Shown here piece after piece: positions 25,726-34,777 of a stretch of DNA of 64,000 bases. Both the position numbers and the translations under genes were made by a program. Numbering within the stretch: position 1 is the stretch's first letter; every line of letters starts with the position of its first letter. The DNA comes from an uncultured Flavobacteriia bacterium. GTDB lineage: Bacteria; Bacteroidota; Bacteroidia; Flavobacteriales_D; Crocinitomicaceae. The stretch is from the NCBI GenBank assembly GCA_937975705.1, contig CALJTX010000049.1, positions 5,531 through 69,530 on the forward strand. The letters run 5' to 3'. The notes beneath the pieces were generated by a model. The model made no database searches, was not told the origin of the DNA, and saw nothing but the letters and a program-made list of their open reading frames with translations.

Positions 25726-26997
25726 TTACCAAGCAAACAATGGCTTGCCGCTCATCATGTCGTTAACTTCTTTTTTGACCTCGGCTAGAATGGCATCGTC
25801 GTTGGCATTCATGAGCACGCGGTCAATGAGGCGCACGATTTGCGGTATTTCTGTGGTGTTTACACCTCTCGAAGTAATTGCTGGCGTACCGATGCGGATA
25901 CCGGAAGTTACGAACGGAGATTCGGTGTCGTATGGTACCATGTTTTTATTGACGGTGATGTCTGCCTTTACCAACGCGTTTTCGGCATCTTTGCCATTGA
26001 TGCCTTTAGAACGCAAATCGATGAGCATGCTGTGGTTGTCGGTGCCGCCAGAAACGATATGGTATCCTAATTTGACCATTTCGGCTGCAAACACAGCTGC
26101 ATTATCTCTTACCTGGGTCATGTAGGTTTTGAACGAGGGGTCAAGCGCTTCGCCGAATGCAACCGCTTTTGCAGCAATGACGTGCTCGAGTGGCCCGCCT
26201 TGAATACCTGGGAACACCGCTGCATCGAGCAGGGCGCCCATAGATTTGAGGTTGCCGTTGTTCCAACGCAAACCAAATGGGTTTTCAAAATTGTGGCGTA
26301 GCATAATGATGCCACCTCTTGGCCCGCGCAAGGTTTTGTGCGTGGTGGAGGTGACGATATGGCAATGTTCTAGTGGGTCGTTGAGTAAGCCCGCTGCGAT
26401 CATGCCGGCAGGGTGCGAGATGTCTGCCAAAACCAAAGCGCCAATTTCGTCGGCAACTTTGCGGATGCGCGCGTAGTCCCAGTCTCTGGAATAAGCAGAA
26501 GCGCCGCAGATGATCATTTTGGGAAGTTCTCTTTTGGCTGTTTCTTCTAAAAGATCGTAATCGACCAAACCGGTCTCTTTGTTTACACCATAGAAAAATG
26601 GCTTGTACATTTTGCCAGAAAAGTTGACAGGTGAGCCGTGCGTAAGGTGCCCGCCATGAGAAAGGTCGAAACCTAGGATTTTGTCACCTGGTTGCAAACA
26701 CGCTAAAAATACGGCGGCGTTGGCCTGCGCGCCTGAATGCGGCTGAACGTTCGCCCAAGTAGCGCCGAAAAGCGCACAAAGACGGTCAATGGCCAATTGC
26801 TCTACTTGATCCACGACCTCACAACCACCATAATAGCGCTTACCTGGTAAGCCTTCTGCATATTTGTTGGTGAGCACAGAGCCCATTGCTTGCATAACTT
26901 GCTCGCTTACGAAGTTTTCGGAGGCAATCAGTTCGATGCCGTGCAATTGGCGTTGTTTTTCTGCTTGGATCAGGTTGAAAATGGCTTGGTCTTTCAT
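25726..26997 (-). CDS. glyA: Serine hydroxymethyltransferase
   Basis: This 423-residue PLP enzyme interconverts serine and glycine and supplies 5,10-methylene-tetrahydrofolate. Diagnostic stretches are HGIELIASENFVSEQVM near residue 20, NKYAEGLPGKRYYGGCE near 50, QPHSGAQANAAVF near 90 and the PLP-lysine segment STTHKTLRGPRGG near 225. An in-frame TTG lies upstream at 27018, but the ATG at 26997 (MKDQAIF) gives the usual N-terminus. Confidence 0.96.
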   Translation of the reverse strand: MKDQAIFNLIQAEKQRQLHGIELIASENFVSEQVMQAMGSVLTNKYAEGLPGKRYYGGCEVVDQVEQLAIDRLCALFGATWANVQPHSGAQANAAVFLACLQPGDKILGFDLSHGGHLTHGSPVNFSGKMYKPFFYGVNKETGLVDYDLLEETAKRELPKMIICGASAYSRDWDYARIRKVADEIGALVLADISHPAGMIAAGLLNDPLEHCHIVTSTTHKTLRGPRGGIIMLRHNFENPFGLRWNNGNLKSMGALLDAAVFPGIQGGPLEHVIAAKAVAFGEALDPSFKTYMTQVRDNAAVFAAEMVKLGYHIVSGGTDNHSMLIDLRSKGINGKDAENALVKADITVNKNMVPYDTESPFVTSGIRIGTPAITSRGVNTTEIPQIVRLIDRVLMNANDDAILAEVKKEVNDMMSGKPLFAW

Positions 26998-27032
26998 GGC
27001 GTTAATTTGTTGTTGCAAATATCGGAAGAATG

Positions 27033-27806
27033 CTAAAATAAGCGTCTAATTTCATAAAGAGAATGTGTAAAATCTGCTGCGGCCGCATTGAAAATGCCTT
27101 CAGAGGTCAGCTGATCGAGGCGCACCTGCCCTGAGGCATGTAAAATTTGTTCGGCGGGCCCAACCAATCCTACGTGATGGATCTTTCCATTTGAATTTTT
27201 GAAAAATGCAAGGTCAAGAACCTTTCTCTCTTCAAATTCGACTACACTTCCTAACTCAGCCTGTTGGTAGGCATCTCGGGGTAGGTTGTGGTCAAGTTGT
27301 CTGAATACATTTTGAACGAGCCCAGAACAATCTATGCCAAATACCGATTTACCGCCCCATAAATAAGGCGTGTTGAGGAAGCTCATGGCGTAGGCCCAAC
27401 TTTCAATCGGTTTGGGTTCTAGATCGATGGTGTAGCTAAAACCGCCGATGGCAAATTCACGAAGACTCCCGATGCGCGATCCGCCGCTCAAAATTTGAGC
27501 GCCAAACGGACCGTGAATTGTTTGGTATTGTACATTGGAGTAGGTGCTGCTATCGAGCCAGCGGCGCAACTCTTTTTCGGTGAGGGCCAACACTTGTTTG
27601 TGATCGATGTAGCCTTCATAGCCATCTAGGTAGCTGCGGATTTTAAGCCAAGGTTGGCCGTGCTGCAAAATTTCGATGGGTTCGCCAAAGAGCAATTGCG
27701 TTACTTGCTGGGCGCTGTCTTTGGGCTCTTCGCGGACGGGGATAACAGACAATGCGCAAAATGCATAGCGCTGCTGGGGTTCTATCCATTTGATTTTATC
27801 ACTCAT
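27033..27806 (-). CDS. NlpC/P60 (C40) cell-wall peptidase with SH3-like domains
   Basis: This 257-residue protein has SH3-like repeats (about residues 12-130) followed by an NlpC/P60 domain. The catalytic Cys is C160 in FGIDCSGLVQNVF, with the His in KIHHVGLVG near residue 215. Such enzymes cut D-Glu to diamino-acid bonds in peptidoglycan stems. There is no signal peptide, so it may act on recycled muropeptides in the cytoplasm. The frame continues upstream over surE, but the ATG at 27806 just after a TAATTTTG box is the likely start. It is divergent from surE. Confidence 0.85.
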   Translation of the reverse strand: MSDKIKWIEPQQRYAFCALSVIPVREEPKDSAQQVTQLLFGEPIEILQHGQPWLKIRSYLDGYEGYIDHKQVLALTEKELRRWLDSSTYSNVQYQTIHGPFGAQILSGGSRIGSLREFAIGGFSYTIDLEPKPIESWAYAMSFLNTPYLWGGKSVFGIDCSGLVQNVFRQLDHNLPRDAYQQAELGSVVEFEERKVLDLAFFKNSNGKIHHVGLVGPAEQILHASGQVRLDQLTSEGIFNAAAADFTHSLYEIRRLF

Positions 27807-27811
27807 TGCAC

Positions 27812-27819
27812 CAAAATTA
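27812..27819 (-). promoter_or_regulatory. -7 box before the C40 peptidase gene
   Basis: TAATTTTG on the minus strand is an exact TAnnTTTG match, its G 6 bases before the ATG at 27806. This supports that start over the longer frame and implies an almost leaderless mRNA. Confidence 0.45.
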
Positions 27820-27854
27820 GCATTTTCAAGGCGATATTTGAGTAATTTTAGACC

Positions 27855-28628
27855 ATGATTAATGGTCGCAGCCCTCAAATACTCATTACCAACGACGACG
27901 GCATTAGTGCCAAAGGAATTGCAGCGCTCATAGAAGTAGCAAAGCCTTTTGGTCAAATTTATGTGCTCGCTCCAGACAAACCGCAGTCCGGTATGGGGCA
28001 CGCCATTACCATTCACGATCCAATTCGCATGTTCAAAAGCGATTTGTATGCAGGTGTAGAGGCTTATTCGTGCAGTGGCACGCCTGTAGATTGCGTCAAG
28101 CTCGGGATTTCAGAACTCTTGGGTAAAAAGCCAGACCTCATTCTCTCTGGCATCAACCACGGCGAAAACTCTTCAACCAACGTACTTTATTCCGGAACAA
28201 TGTCGGCTGCCATTGAAGGTGCCATGGAAGGCATTCCTTCTTTTGGTTTTTCATTGGCCGATTTCGGTCCAGATGCCGACTTCACTGCAGCGCAGCACTA
28301 CATTCAAATTTTACTGCAGCAATTCTTTGACAAAGGTTTTGCACCTTCTATTTGTCTGAACGTGAACATTCCTAAATTACCATTAGCCGAGATCAACGGG
28401 ATCCGCGTCTGCAAGCAAGCACATGCCTATTGGGCCGATCGCTTTGAAAAACGCCAAGACCAATACGGCCGCAATTACTACTGGCTCACCGGTGAGTTTG
28501 CCGACCTCGATCAACGCCCAGACACTGATTTGCATGCACTCAAAGAAGGCTATGTCAGTGTAGTACCGACACACTTTGACCTCACGGCCTATGCCTACCT
28601 CAACCATTTTAAATCATGGGAACAATGA
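27855..28628 (+). CDS. surE: 5'/3'-nucleotidase SurE
   Basis: This 257-residue metal-dependent phosphatase releases phosphate from nucleoside monophosphates and is linked to stress survival. The N-terminal ILITNDDGISAKG carries the metal-binding D14-D15. The GTPVDCVKLGI and LSGINHGENSSTNVLYSGTM segments complete the active site. It heads a plus-strand run whose next start codon overlaps its stop as ATGA. It is divergent from the C40 peptidase across 48 bases. Confidence 0.94.
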   Translation: MINGRSPQILITNDDGISAKGIAALIEVAKPFGQIYVLAPDKPQSGMGHAITIHDPIRMFKSDLYAGVEAYSCSGTPVDCVKLGISELLGKKPDLILSGINHGENSSTNVLYSGTMSAAIEGAMEGIPSFGFSLADFGPDADFTAAQHYIQILLQQFFDKGFAPSICLNVNIPKLPLAEINGIRVCKQAHAYWADRFEKRQDQYGRNYYWLTGEFADLDQRPDTDLHALKEGYVSVVPTHFDLTAYAYLNHFKSWEQ

Positions 28629-28936
28629 AAAACAACCTCAATCCATCTTTTTTCATCGGACTTGCCATCGGCGTCTTTTCTCCGCTTATCTTACTGCCCC
28701 TGATTGTATTTGTGCTCTCGCAGTCGTACGGCCAAAGTTTTTCATATCTATGGCACCAAACTTTACATTTTCAAGAATTCTTGAGTCGTTACCTCTCTTT
28801 AGGTCTCATCGGCAATTTAGCTTGGTTCTATTTTTTCTTGAATCGCGAGCAGTATTTCCATACACGCGGTATCATTTTTGGCATGCTCCTTTACGCGCCT
28901 TACATGATCTACGTAAATCTTGAGCGCTTCTTTTAA
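28625..28936 (+). CDS. Small integral membrane protein between surE and lpxB
   Basis: A 103-residue protein with three hydrophobic stretches (about residues 9-32, 52-72 and 82-96 from this start). No motif identifies it. The ATG at 28625 overlaps the surE stop (ATGA) and is preferred to an ATG 9 bases upstream. Because it sits in a tight run with lpxB, a role in the envelope is possible but unproven. Confidence 0.6.
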   Translation: MKNNLNPSFFIGLAIGVFSPLILLPLIVFVLSQSYGQSFSYLWHQTLHFQEFLSRYLSLGLIGNLAWFYFFLNREQYFHTRGIIFGMLLYAPYMIYVNLERFF

Positions 28937-30062
28937 ATTGCAAAACTTGGCGCAAAACCCACATGTATACATCGTTTGCGGAGAAGCATCTGGCGACCTC
29001 CATGCAGCCAATTTAGTGGCCGCCTGGAAAACCCTTAACCCCCAAATTCATTTCAGCGCCTGGGGAGGTGATCGCCTGCAAGCGCAGGGCGTACAACTAG
29101 AACAACACATCCGCGCCATGAGCTTCATGGGTTTTCTAGAAGTGCTACAAAATTTAGGAACCATTCGCCGTCAGTTCAAGCAACTCCAACAATCACTTTT
29201 GGCTCAAAAACCAGACTTGTTGGTGCTCGTTGACTACCCTGGTTTCAATCTTCGTATGGCCAAATGGGCAAAGGACCACGACATCAAAGTGTTGTATTAT
29301 ATTTCGCCAACCGTTTGGGCCTGGAAGCAAAATAGAGTCTACAAGATCCAGAAGTATGTTGCCAAAATGTATTGTATTTTACCTTTTGAGCCCGCATTTT
29401 ACGCCCGTTTTGGAATTGAGGTAGCCTATTTTGGTCATCCGTTGCAAGACGAAATCAATCGCTTCAGGCATACTGCAAGCTCCTGTCTTTCTTTTGAAAA
29501 ACCCATTTTAGCGCTTTTACCCGGTTCAAGACCTCAAGAATTAGCCCAAAAATTGCCACTAATGTTAGCTGCCGCTGCACAATTTAAAGCAACACATCAA
29601 ATTGTAGTGGCCTGCGCTCAGAACATACCCAAATCTGTCTATGAAGCATATTGTATGCAGCACGATGTCTTTTTAAGTGAGGCACACACCTACGATTTGC
29701 TCTCCAAAGCCGAACTCGCCTTAGTAACCTCCGGTACAGCAACGCTTGAAACAGCTCTGTTTAATGTACCACAAGTGGTTTGTTATAAAGGTGCTGCGCT
29801 CTCCATTTGGTTGGCTCGAAAACTGGTTCACATCAAATACATTTCTTTGGTCAACCTCATCCTAGACAAAAGTGCCGTGCCAGAACTGATACAAGAAGAG
29901 TGTACCGTTGAAAAGATGCAAAAGGCATTACAAGAAATCTTACCTGGTCAGGTGCAACGAGCCGAGCAGCTTGCCAATTATGCGCAACTACAAGACCTAT
30001 TGAAACAATCAGGAGTGAGTGAACGTATCGCCAATTCCATGAATTCCTATTTAGTCTCGTGA
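28920..30062 (+). CDS. lpxB: Lipid-A-disaccharide synthase
   Basis: This glycosyltransferase joins UDP-2,3-diacylglucosamine and lipid X to make the lipid A disaccharide. The family N-terminus YIVCGEASGDLHAANLV, SFMGFLEVLQNL, the central DYPGFNLRMAKWAKDHD and YYISPTVWAWKQNR, and the C-terminal VTSGTATLETALFNVPQVVCYK are all present. There is no ATG near the start; the TTG at 28920 (380 residues) overlaps the upstream gene by 17 bases. TTG at 28938 or 28947 gives a length nearer the family and is an equally good choice. Confidence 0.94.
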   Translation: MSASFKLQNLAQNPHVYIVCGEASGDLHAANLVAAWKTLNPQIHFSAWGGDRLQAQGVQLEQHIRAMSFMGFLEVLQNLGTIRRQFKQLQQSLLAQKPDLLVLVDYPGFNLRMAKWAKDHDIKVLYYISPTVWAWKQNRVYKIQKYVAKMYCILPFEPAFYARFGIEVAYFGHPLQDEINRFRHTASSCLSFEKPILALLPGSRPQELAQKLPLMLAAAAQFKATHQIVVACAQNIPKSVYEAYCMQHDVFLSEAHTYDLLSKAELALVTSGTATLETALFNVPQVVCYKGAALSIWLARKLVHIKYISLVNLILDKSAVPELIQEECTVEKMQKALQEILPGQVQRAEQLANYAQLQDLLKQSGVSERIANSMNSYLVS

Positions 30063-31210
30063 AACGCAGCGCTTACTTGATGTTCTTTTTATTTGCTTGG
30101 AGTCTCTCTTTTGCCCAAACGCTGCGCGTAGGATTATACACGGCCTCGAGTGTCAAAGAATTTCAATTTTCTATTGGAAGCGGCGGCTATTTGCTATCTG
30201 CTACCATGCCCGATGGGCGCATCGAATCGCTACCACTCCTTACACTTGCTCAGGGCAGATTCAAATGCAGTGGTACCCTTGTACAATTTTTTCAAGGTGG
30301 TGTTCTGCGTTTGCAAGCGAGTCAGATAGAATTATTGCAGTTGGCTCACGAAGATTTCTGTAATTGGTCTGTTCCCGCCTTGTCTACAAAAACCCGTGCT
30401 TACGAAGGTAATTTTGAGTTGCGTGTCAGTAAAGGCAATTTGTCTTTGGTCAATACAGTTCCCATTGACACCTATTTAGAAGGCGTTGTTTCTTGTGAGG
30501 GAGGCCCAGGTCATCAAAAAGCCTACTACCAAGCCCAAGCAGTGATTTCCAGAACATATGCCCTTCAAAATCAATCTCGCCACCAAAAGGAGGGTTTTGA
30601 TTTGTGCGACCGCGTGCATTGTCAGGCTTATTTACACAAGCGCACAGGTTCTGCACTTATTGATAGTGCGGTTTTTCAGACTACTTCTGTAGTGCTGCTT
30701 ACAGCTACAGGCCAATATTTTCCTACTTTTTTTCATGCCAATTGCGGCGGGCAAACCTGTGAGCCACAAGATGTCTGGAATGAACAAATCGATGGGCTTT
30801 ACACCTTTCAAGACACCTTTTGTATCCATACCAAACAAGCAACTTGGGTCAAAAGCATCCCTTTGAATTCCTGGACTAACTTCCTTTCCAAGCAATATGG
30901 CTTTCCCTTAAATGATTCGCTGAGTAATGCACTTTTGCAAGAATTCAGGCAGCCTTCAAGAAGTGCATTTTATCTGCATCCGGTTTATGGCATTCCCATG
31001 CGCGACTTGCGCGAGCAATTCAAATTGAAATCGAGTTTTTTTGATGCGGTTGTGGTCGGTGAAGAAATGATCCTTTACGGAAAAGGCTTTGGACACGGGG
31101 TTGGGCTTTGTCAAGAAGGTGCCATGCAAATGGCCAAAAAAGGGTATACCTACGACCAAATATTGCGCTTTTATTACCCTGGAGCAAAGCTCTCTGAGGG
31201 AACGCGCTAG
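30059..31210 (+). CDS. SpoIID/LytB-domain protein, secreted
   Basis: This 383-residue protein has an N-terminal signal peptide (cleavage near SFAQ at ~20) and a SpoIID-type domain. Recognisable parts are VPIDTYLEGVVSCEGGPGH near 140, KAYYQAQAVISRTYAL with its catalytic-type Glu/Arg context, FFHANCGGQTCEPQDVW near 225 and KGFGHGVGLCQEGAMQMA near 345. The family includes lytic transglycosylases that cut denuded glycan strands. It starts at a GTG overlapping the lpxB stop (GTGA). Confidence 0.85.
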   Translation: MKRSAYLMFFLFAWSLSFAQTLRVGLYTASSVKEFQFSIGSGGYLLSATMPDGRIESLPLLTLAQGRFKCSGTLVQFFQGGVLRLQASQIELLQLAHEDFCNWSVPALSTKTRAYEGNFELRVSKGNLSLVNTVPIDTYLEGVVSCEGGPGHQKAYYQAQAVISRTYALQNQSRHQKEGFDLCDRVHCQAYLHKRTGSALIDSAVFQTTSVVLLTATGQYFPTFFHANCGGQTCEPQDVWNEQIDGLYTFQDTFCIHTKQATWVKSIPLNSWTNFLSKQYGFPLNDSLSNALLQEFRQPSRSAFYLHPVYGIPMRDLREQFKLKSSFFDAVVVGEEMILYGKGFGHGVGLCQEGAMQMAKKGYTYDQILRFYYPGAKLSEGTR

Positions 31211-31233
31211 CGGCGTTTGGTGCGCAATTTCAC

Positions 31234-31518
31234 TTATTTTTTGGTAACTACAAAGATTTCTTCGTCGTCTCGCTTGAAGAATTTTTCTGAGCGGGCATAC
31301 GCTTCTAACTCATTGAGGTGGTGCAAGCGGTATAAGGTCTTTTTGGTTTGTTTGAGTTGCTCGCTCATTTGGGCATCTTGCTGCTCAATTTGAGAAAGTT
31401 TGCGCTTTTGACGTACCAGCGTGAAAATATCCCAGTCGTCTAAAAAGAGAAAGTAGATGCCAAACACCAAACTCGTGAGAATGTACTTGTTCTTTAGCCA
31501 ACTAGGTATACGTCGCAT
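31234..31518 (-). CDS. FtsB/DivIC-like septum formation protein
   Basis: A 94-residue single-pass protein: a short basic cytoplasmic start, a TM helix about residues 13-30, and a coiled coil about 38-75 rich in Gln, Lys and Leu, with a conserved-type ending ARSEKFFKRDDEEIFVV. This architecture fits FtsB/DivIC, which links FtsL and FtsQ in the divisome. It lies 9 bases after the secreted PKD-like gene on the same strand. Confidence 0.8.
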   Translation of the reverse strand: MRRIPSWLKNKYILTSLVFGIYFLFLDDWDIFTLVRQKRKLSQIEQQDAQMSEQLKQTKKTLYRLHHLNELEAYARSEKFFKRDDEEIFVVTKK

Positions 31519-31527
31519 AGCGCTTGC

Positions 31528-32667
31528 TTATTGTTCAGAGAAGCTATTGTACTTCTTTTCGTAGAAAGCGATCCATTCTTTGTCGTACTCGAACCACTTT
31601 TCCGCTTTTTTGAGCATTGGTCTGGCATTGATGGTGCTGCCATCTCTTTTCATGAGGGCTTGAGCACTCAAGATAAGTCCGACGCGCAATGCATCTTTAT
31701 CGGCTTGTGTCCAATTTTCAAAATCTTTATCGCTGAGGTTTGCGAGGTTGGGAAGCTCTGTTTTCCAAATCAAATTGGCTGTTTTGGCATCGCGGTTGTT
31801 GTAGCGAATGGCAGCCTCGATCATTTTGATGCCCATTGGGTTTCTGGTGATACTGCTGTAGGATTCACAGGCATCTAATATTTCAGTAAGTGTTTCAGCT
31901 GTTTTGTCTTTGTTTTCATTGTTGTAAACAATAGGGTAGCCGTCTTCTTCTTCCAAAATGTAACGCACACCGTTGTTGAGTAGTTCGAGCTGAAAGCTGT
32001 TGAGCCACATTTTGTGAATAGGCATTTTGAATACACCGTTTTCGTCGCGCTCAATGGCAGTTGCACATGCTGTAATGGCTTCTTCAAATGGATCTTGGAT
32101 CATGGGGTCTTTGAGGTCTTTGCGGTAGACGCCAAACAAGCCTTTCGCAAGAAAGATGTAAGGAGTAGGGTCATTGGCATATTTTTCTTTGACAGTGTAA
32201 TCGCCTGCACGCTTGACCAATTTGATGAAGTTGGAGTCTGCATGAAGCTGAGTGAGTTCGTCCAGGTTATTGGTGACGGTAATGAAATTGTCGTTGTCTA
32301 CAGAAATATCGAATTCTTCTTCTTCAACTTCACCGTTTTTCAAGGTTTTCTTTACTGCATAGGTTACATTCAAGGAAACAGAGTAGTTTCCAACGCGCTT
32401 GAAGCTCACTTCAATGATATCGCTTTTTTCATCACCTTTAGTAAAATCCCAGTCTTTGCCTTTGACGCCGGAGATGACCCATTCGGTACTTACTTTCTTC
32501 GAGCCAGCAGGCGTAAAGATACTGCGCATTTCAATAGAGGTGTTTCCGCCTTTTTCGTCATCGAGGGTGATGACGCGTTTGGATTCTTTGAGTTGTAGTG
32601 TAGGCTTTTGGGCCAAGAGTGAACTACTTAAGATTAAACTCAGAAAGGATAGCAAAAAAAGTTTCAT
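31528..32667 (-). CDS. Secreted protein with PKD-like N-terminal and helical C-terminal regions, function unknown
   Basis: This 379-residue protein has a signal peptide (cleavage after LLAQ, about residue 20). Residues ~30-135 look like a beta-sandwich PKD/Ig-type domain. Residues 150-379 are helical with TPR-like character and many Trp, Lys and Asp. There is no catalytic motif. ATGs occur at 32685 and 32667, plus a TTG at 32700; the ATG at 32667 places the signal peptide at the N-terminus. Adjacent to the FtsB-like gene, it may serve the envelope, but I do not recognise the family. Confidence 0.55.
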   Translation of the reverse strand: MKLFLLSFLSLILSSSLLAQKPTLQLKESKRVITLDDEKGGNTSIEMRSIFTPAGSKKVSTEWVISGVKGKDWDFTKGDEKSDIIEVSFKRVGNYSVSLNVTYAVKKTLKNGEVEEEEFDISVDNDNFITVTNNLDELTQLHADSNFIKLVKRAGDYTVKEKYANDPTPYIFLAKGLFGVYRKDLKDPMIQDPFEEAITACATAIERDENGVFKMPIHKMWLNSFQLELLNNGVRYILEEEDGYPIVYNNENKDKTAETLTEILDACESYSSITRNPMGIKMIEAAIRYNNRDAKTANLIWKTELPNLANLSDKDFENWTQADKDALRVGLILSAQALMKRDGSTINARPMLKKAEKWFEYDKEWIAFYEKKYNSFSEQ

Positions 32668-32722
32668 TGGTGTTGGTTTTAACATGTCGAATCTAGTCAA
32701 TTCTCTTCGAAATTAATAAAAT

Positions 32723-34777
32723 TTATTGATGGCTCTTGATCAAAAGGTGCAAGATTTCTTGGGCGGCCAATGCAATCTTTGTGCCAGGACCATAAATACC
32801 GAAGACACCAGCCTTGTAGAGCTGTGCGTAATCTTGTTGTGGAATCACGCCTCCAGCTACCACCATGATGTCGGAACGCCCTTCTTTTTGCAAGGCTTCA
32901 ATCACTGCAGGAACAAGTGTTTTGTGTCCGGCGGCAAGCGAAGAAACGCCCACAATATGCACATCGTTTTCGATGGCTTGTTTGGCGGCTTCCTGAGGCG
33001 TTTGAAAGAGCGGCCCGATATCTACATCGAAACCTATGTCGGCGAAGGAGCTTGCAATGACTTTTGCACCGCGGTCGTGGCCGTCTTGTCCCATTTTGGC
33101 AATCATAATGCGCGGACGGCGCCCCTCAAGCTCGATGAATTCATCGAGCAAGGCCTTTGCTTTGATAAAATCTGGATCGTTCATAATTTCTTTTGCATAC
33201 ACGCCGCTGATGCTTCTGATCTTGGCTTGGTAACGGCCAAAAACCTCCTCTAGCGCAAAGGAGATTTCGCCAAGTGTACAGCGCGCTTTTGCGCAGCGCA
33301 CGGCAATTTCAAGTAAATTCCCTTCGGTTTGTGCAGCCATTTTTAATTCAGACAATAACTGCGCTACTTCTTGCGCATTGCGCTTTGTTTTGATGTTCTC
33401 AAGTCGTGCAATTTGCGCTTTTCTTACTTCGGTGTTGTCTACCTCTCGGATTTCAATCTGACTTTCTTCGGATGTTTGGTAGCGATTGACACCCACAATG
33501 ATTTCGTATCCGGCATCTATGCGCGCTTGTTTTTTGGCAGCGGCCTCTTCAATGCGCATCTTCGGAAGACCCGTTTCTATGGCCTTGGCCATGCCGCCCA
33601 AGTTTTCGATTTCAGTGATCAATTCCCATGCTTCCTCGATGAGCTCTTGCGTGCGTTTTTCTACAGCTTCGCTTCCGGCATACGGGTCTATAAATTGCGT
33701 GATGCCCGTTTCTTTTTGTAAAAAGATTTGTGTGTTGCGGGCAATTCGGGCAGAAAAATCGGTGGGTAAAGCAATCGCTTCATCTAGGGCATTTGTGTGT
33801 AAAGATTGGGTGCCACCCAAGGCTGCAGAGAGCGCTTCAAGACAGGTGCGCCCCACGTTGTTGAACGGATCTTGTTCGGTCAAGGACCAGCCCGAAGTTT
33901 GGCAATGCGTGCGCAACGCTAGCGACTTGGTACTTTTTGGGTCAAATTGTTGGACGAGTTTGGCCCACAACACCCGACCTGCTCTGAGCTTGGCGACTTC
34001 TGTTAAGTGGTCCATGCCAATGGCCCAGAAGAAACTGAGTCTTGGTGCAAAGTCGTCAATGGCCAAGCCTGCATTTAGTCCTGTGCGAATGTATTCCAAA
34101 CCATCGGCTAGGGTATAGGCCAGCTCAATTGCGGCAGTGGCCCCGGCCTCGTGCATGTGGTATCCAGAGATGGAGATGGAATTGAATTTGGGCATGTTTG
34201 CCGAAGTGTAAGCAAAAATATCGGCAATGATGCGCATCGATGGCGCCGGCGGGTAGATATAGGTGTTGCGCACCATAAACTCCTTGAGGATATCGTTTTG
34301 GATGGTGCCGCTCAATTGTTCGCTCGTCACGCCCTGTTCGTGCGCGCTGGCGATATAGAAAGCCATAATGGGCAAAACCGCGCCATTCATCGTCATGGAG
34401 ACAGACATGTCTTGGAGTGGTATCTGGTCAAAGAGCATTTTCATGTCTTCGATGGAGTCAATGGCTACACCTGCTTTTCCAACATCGCCAAGAACGCGCT
34501 CGTGGTCAGAATCGTAGCCACGATGTGTGGCTAAGTCAAAAGCAACACTCAAGCCCTTCTGACCTGCGGCTAAATTGCGTCGGTAAAATGCGTTGGATGC
34601 AGCTGCTGTTGAAAAACCTGCGTATTGTCTGATAGTCCAGGGCTTGGAAAGGTACATTGACGCATATGGGCCACCTAAAAACGGTGCCAAACCAGAGCGA
34701 TAGGTTTGTACCTGCGCTGCTTGGGTTTGTTCAGACCAATTGAGGTTGCGGTAAGATTTGAGTTCTATTCTTGACAT
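32723..34777 (-). CDS. mutB: Methylmalonyl-CoA mutase, large (B12-binding) subunit
   Basis: This 684-residue subunit isomerises methylmalonyl-CoA and succinyl-CoA. A TIM-barrel substrate domain includes RTHCQTSGWSLTEQDPFNN and SLHTNALDEAIALP. The C-terminal cobalamin domain begins near 545 with MAKMGQDGHDRGAKV (the B12-ligating His of DxHxxG), SSLAAGHKTLVP and VVAGGVIPQQDY. It shares one base with the end of mutA. Propionyl-CoA from odd-chain lipid, valine or isoleucine breakdown enters central metabolism here. Confidence 0.96.
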   Translation of the reverse strand: MSRIELKSYRNLNWSEQTQAAQVQTYRSGLAPFLGGPYASMYLSKPWTIRQYAGFSTAAASNAFYRRNLAAGQKGLSVAFDLATHRGYDSDHERVLGDVGKAGVAIDSIEDMKMLFDQIPLQDMSVSMTMNGAVLPIMAFYIASAHEQGVTSEQLSGTIQNDILKEFMVRNTYIYPPAPSMRIIADIFAYTSANMPKFNSISISGYHMHEAGATAAIELAYTLADGLEYIRTGLNAGLAIDDFAPRLSFFWAIGMDHLTEVAKLRAGRVLWAKLVQQFDPKSTKSLALRTHCQTSGWSLTEQDPFNNVGRTCLEALSAALGGTQSLHTNALDEAIALPTDFSARIARNTQIFLQKETGITQFIDPYAGSEAVEKRTQELIEEAWELITEIENLGGMAKAIETGLPKMRIEEAAAKKQARIDAGYEIIVGVNRYQTSEESQIEIREVDNTEVRKAQIARLENIKTKRNAQEVAQLLSELKMAAQTEGNLLEIAVRCAKARCTLGEISFALEEVFGRYQAKIRSISGVYAKEIMNDPDFIKAKALLDEFIELEGRRPRIMIAKMGQDGHDRGAKVIASSFADIGFDVDIGPLFQTPQEAAKQAIENDVHIVGVSSLAAGHKTLVPAVIEALQKEGRSDIMVVAGGVIPQQDYAQLYKAGVFGIYGPGTKIALAAQEILHLLIKSHQ

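Noticed and set aside
27831..27838. GATATTTG before surE and a similar GATATTTG before glyA as -7 boxes
   Set aside because: The first position is G instead of T, and spacing to the starts differs from the common pattern, so they were not listed as promoters.
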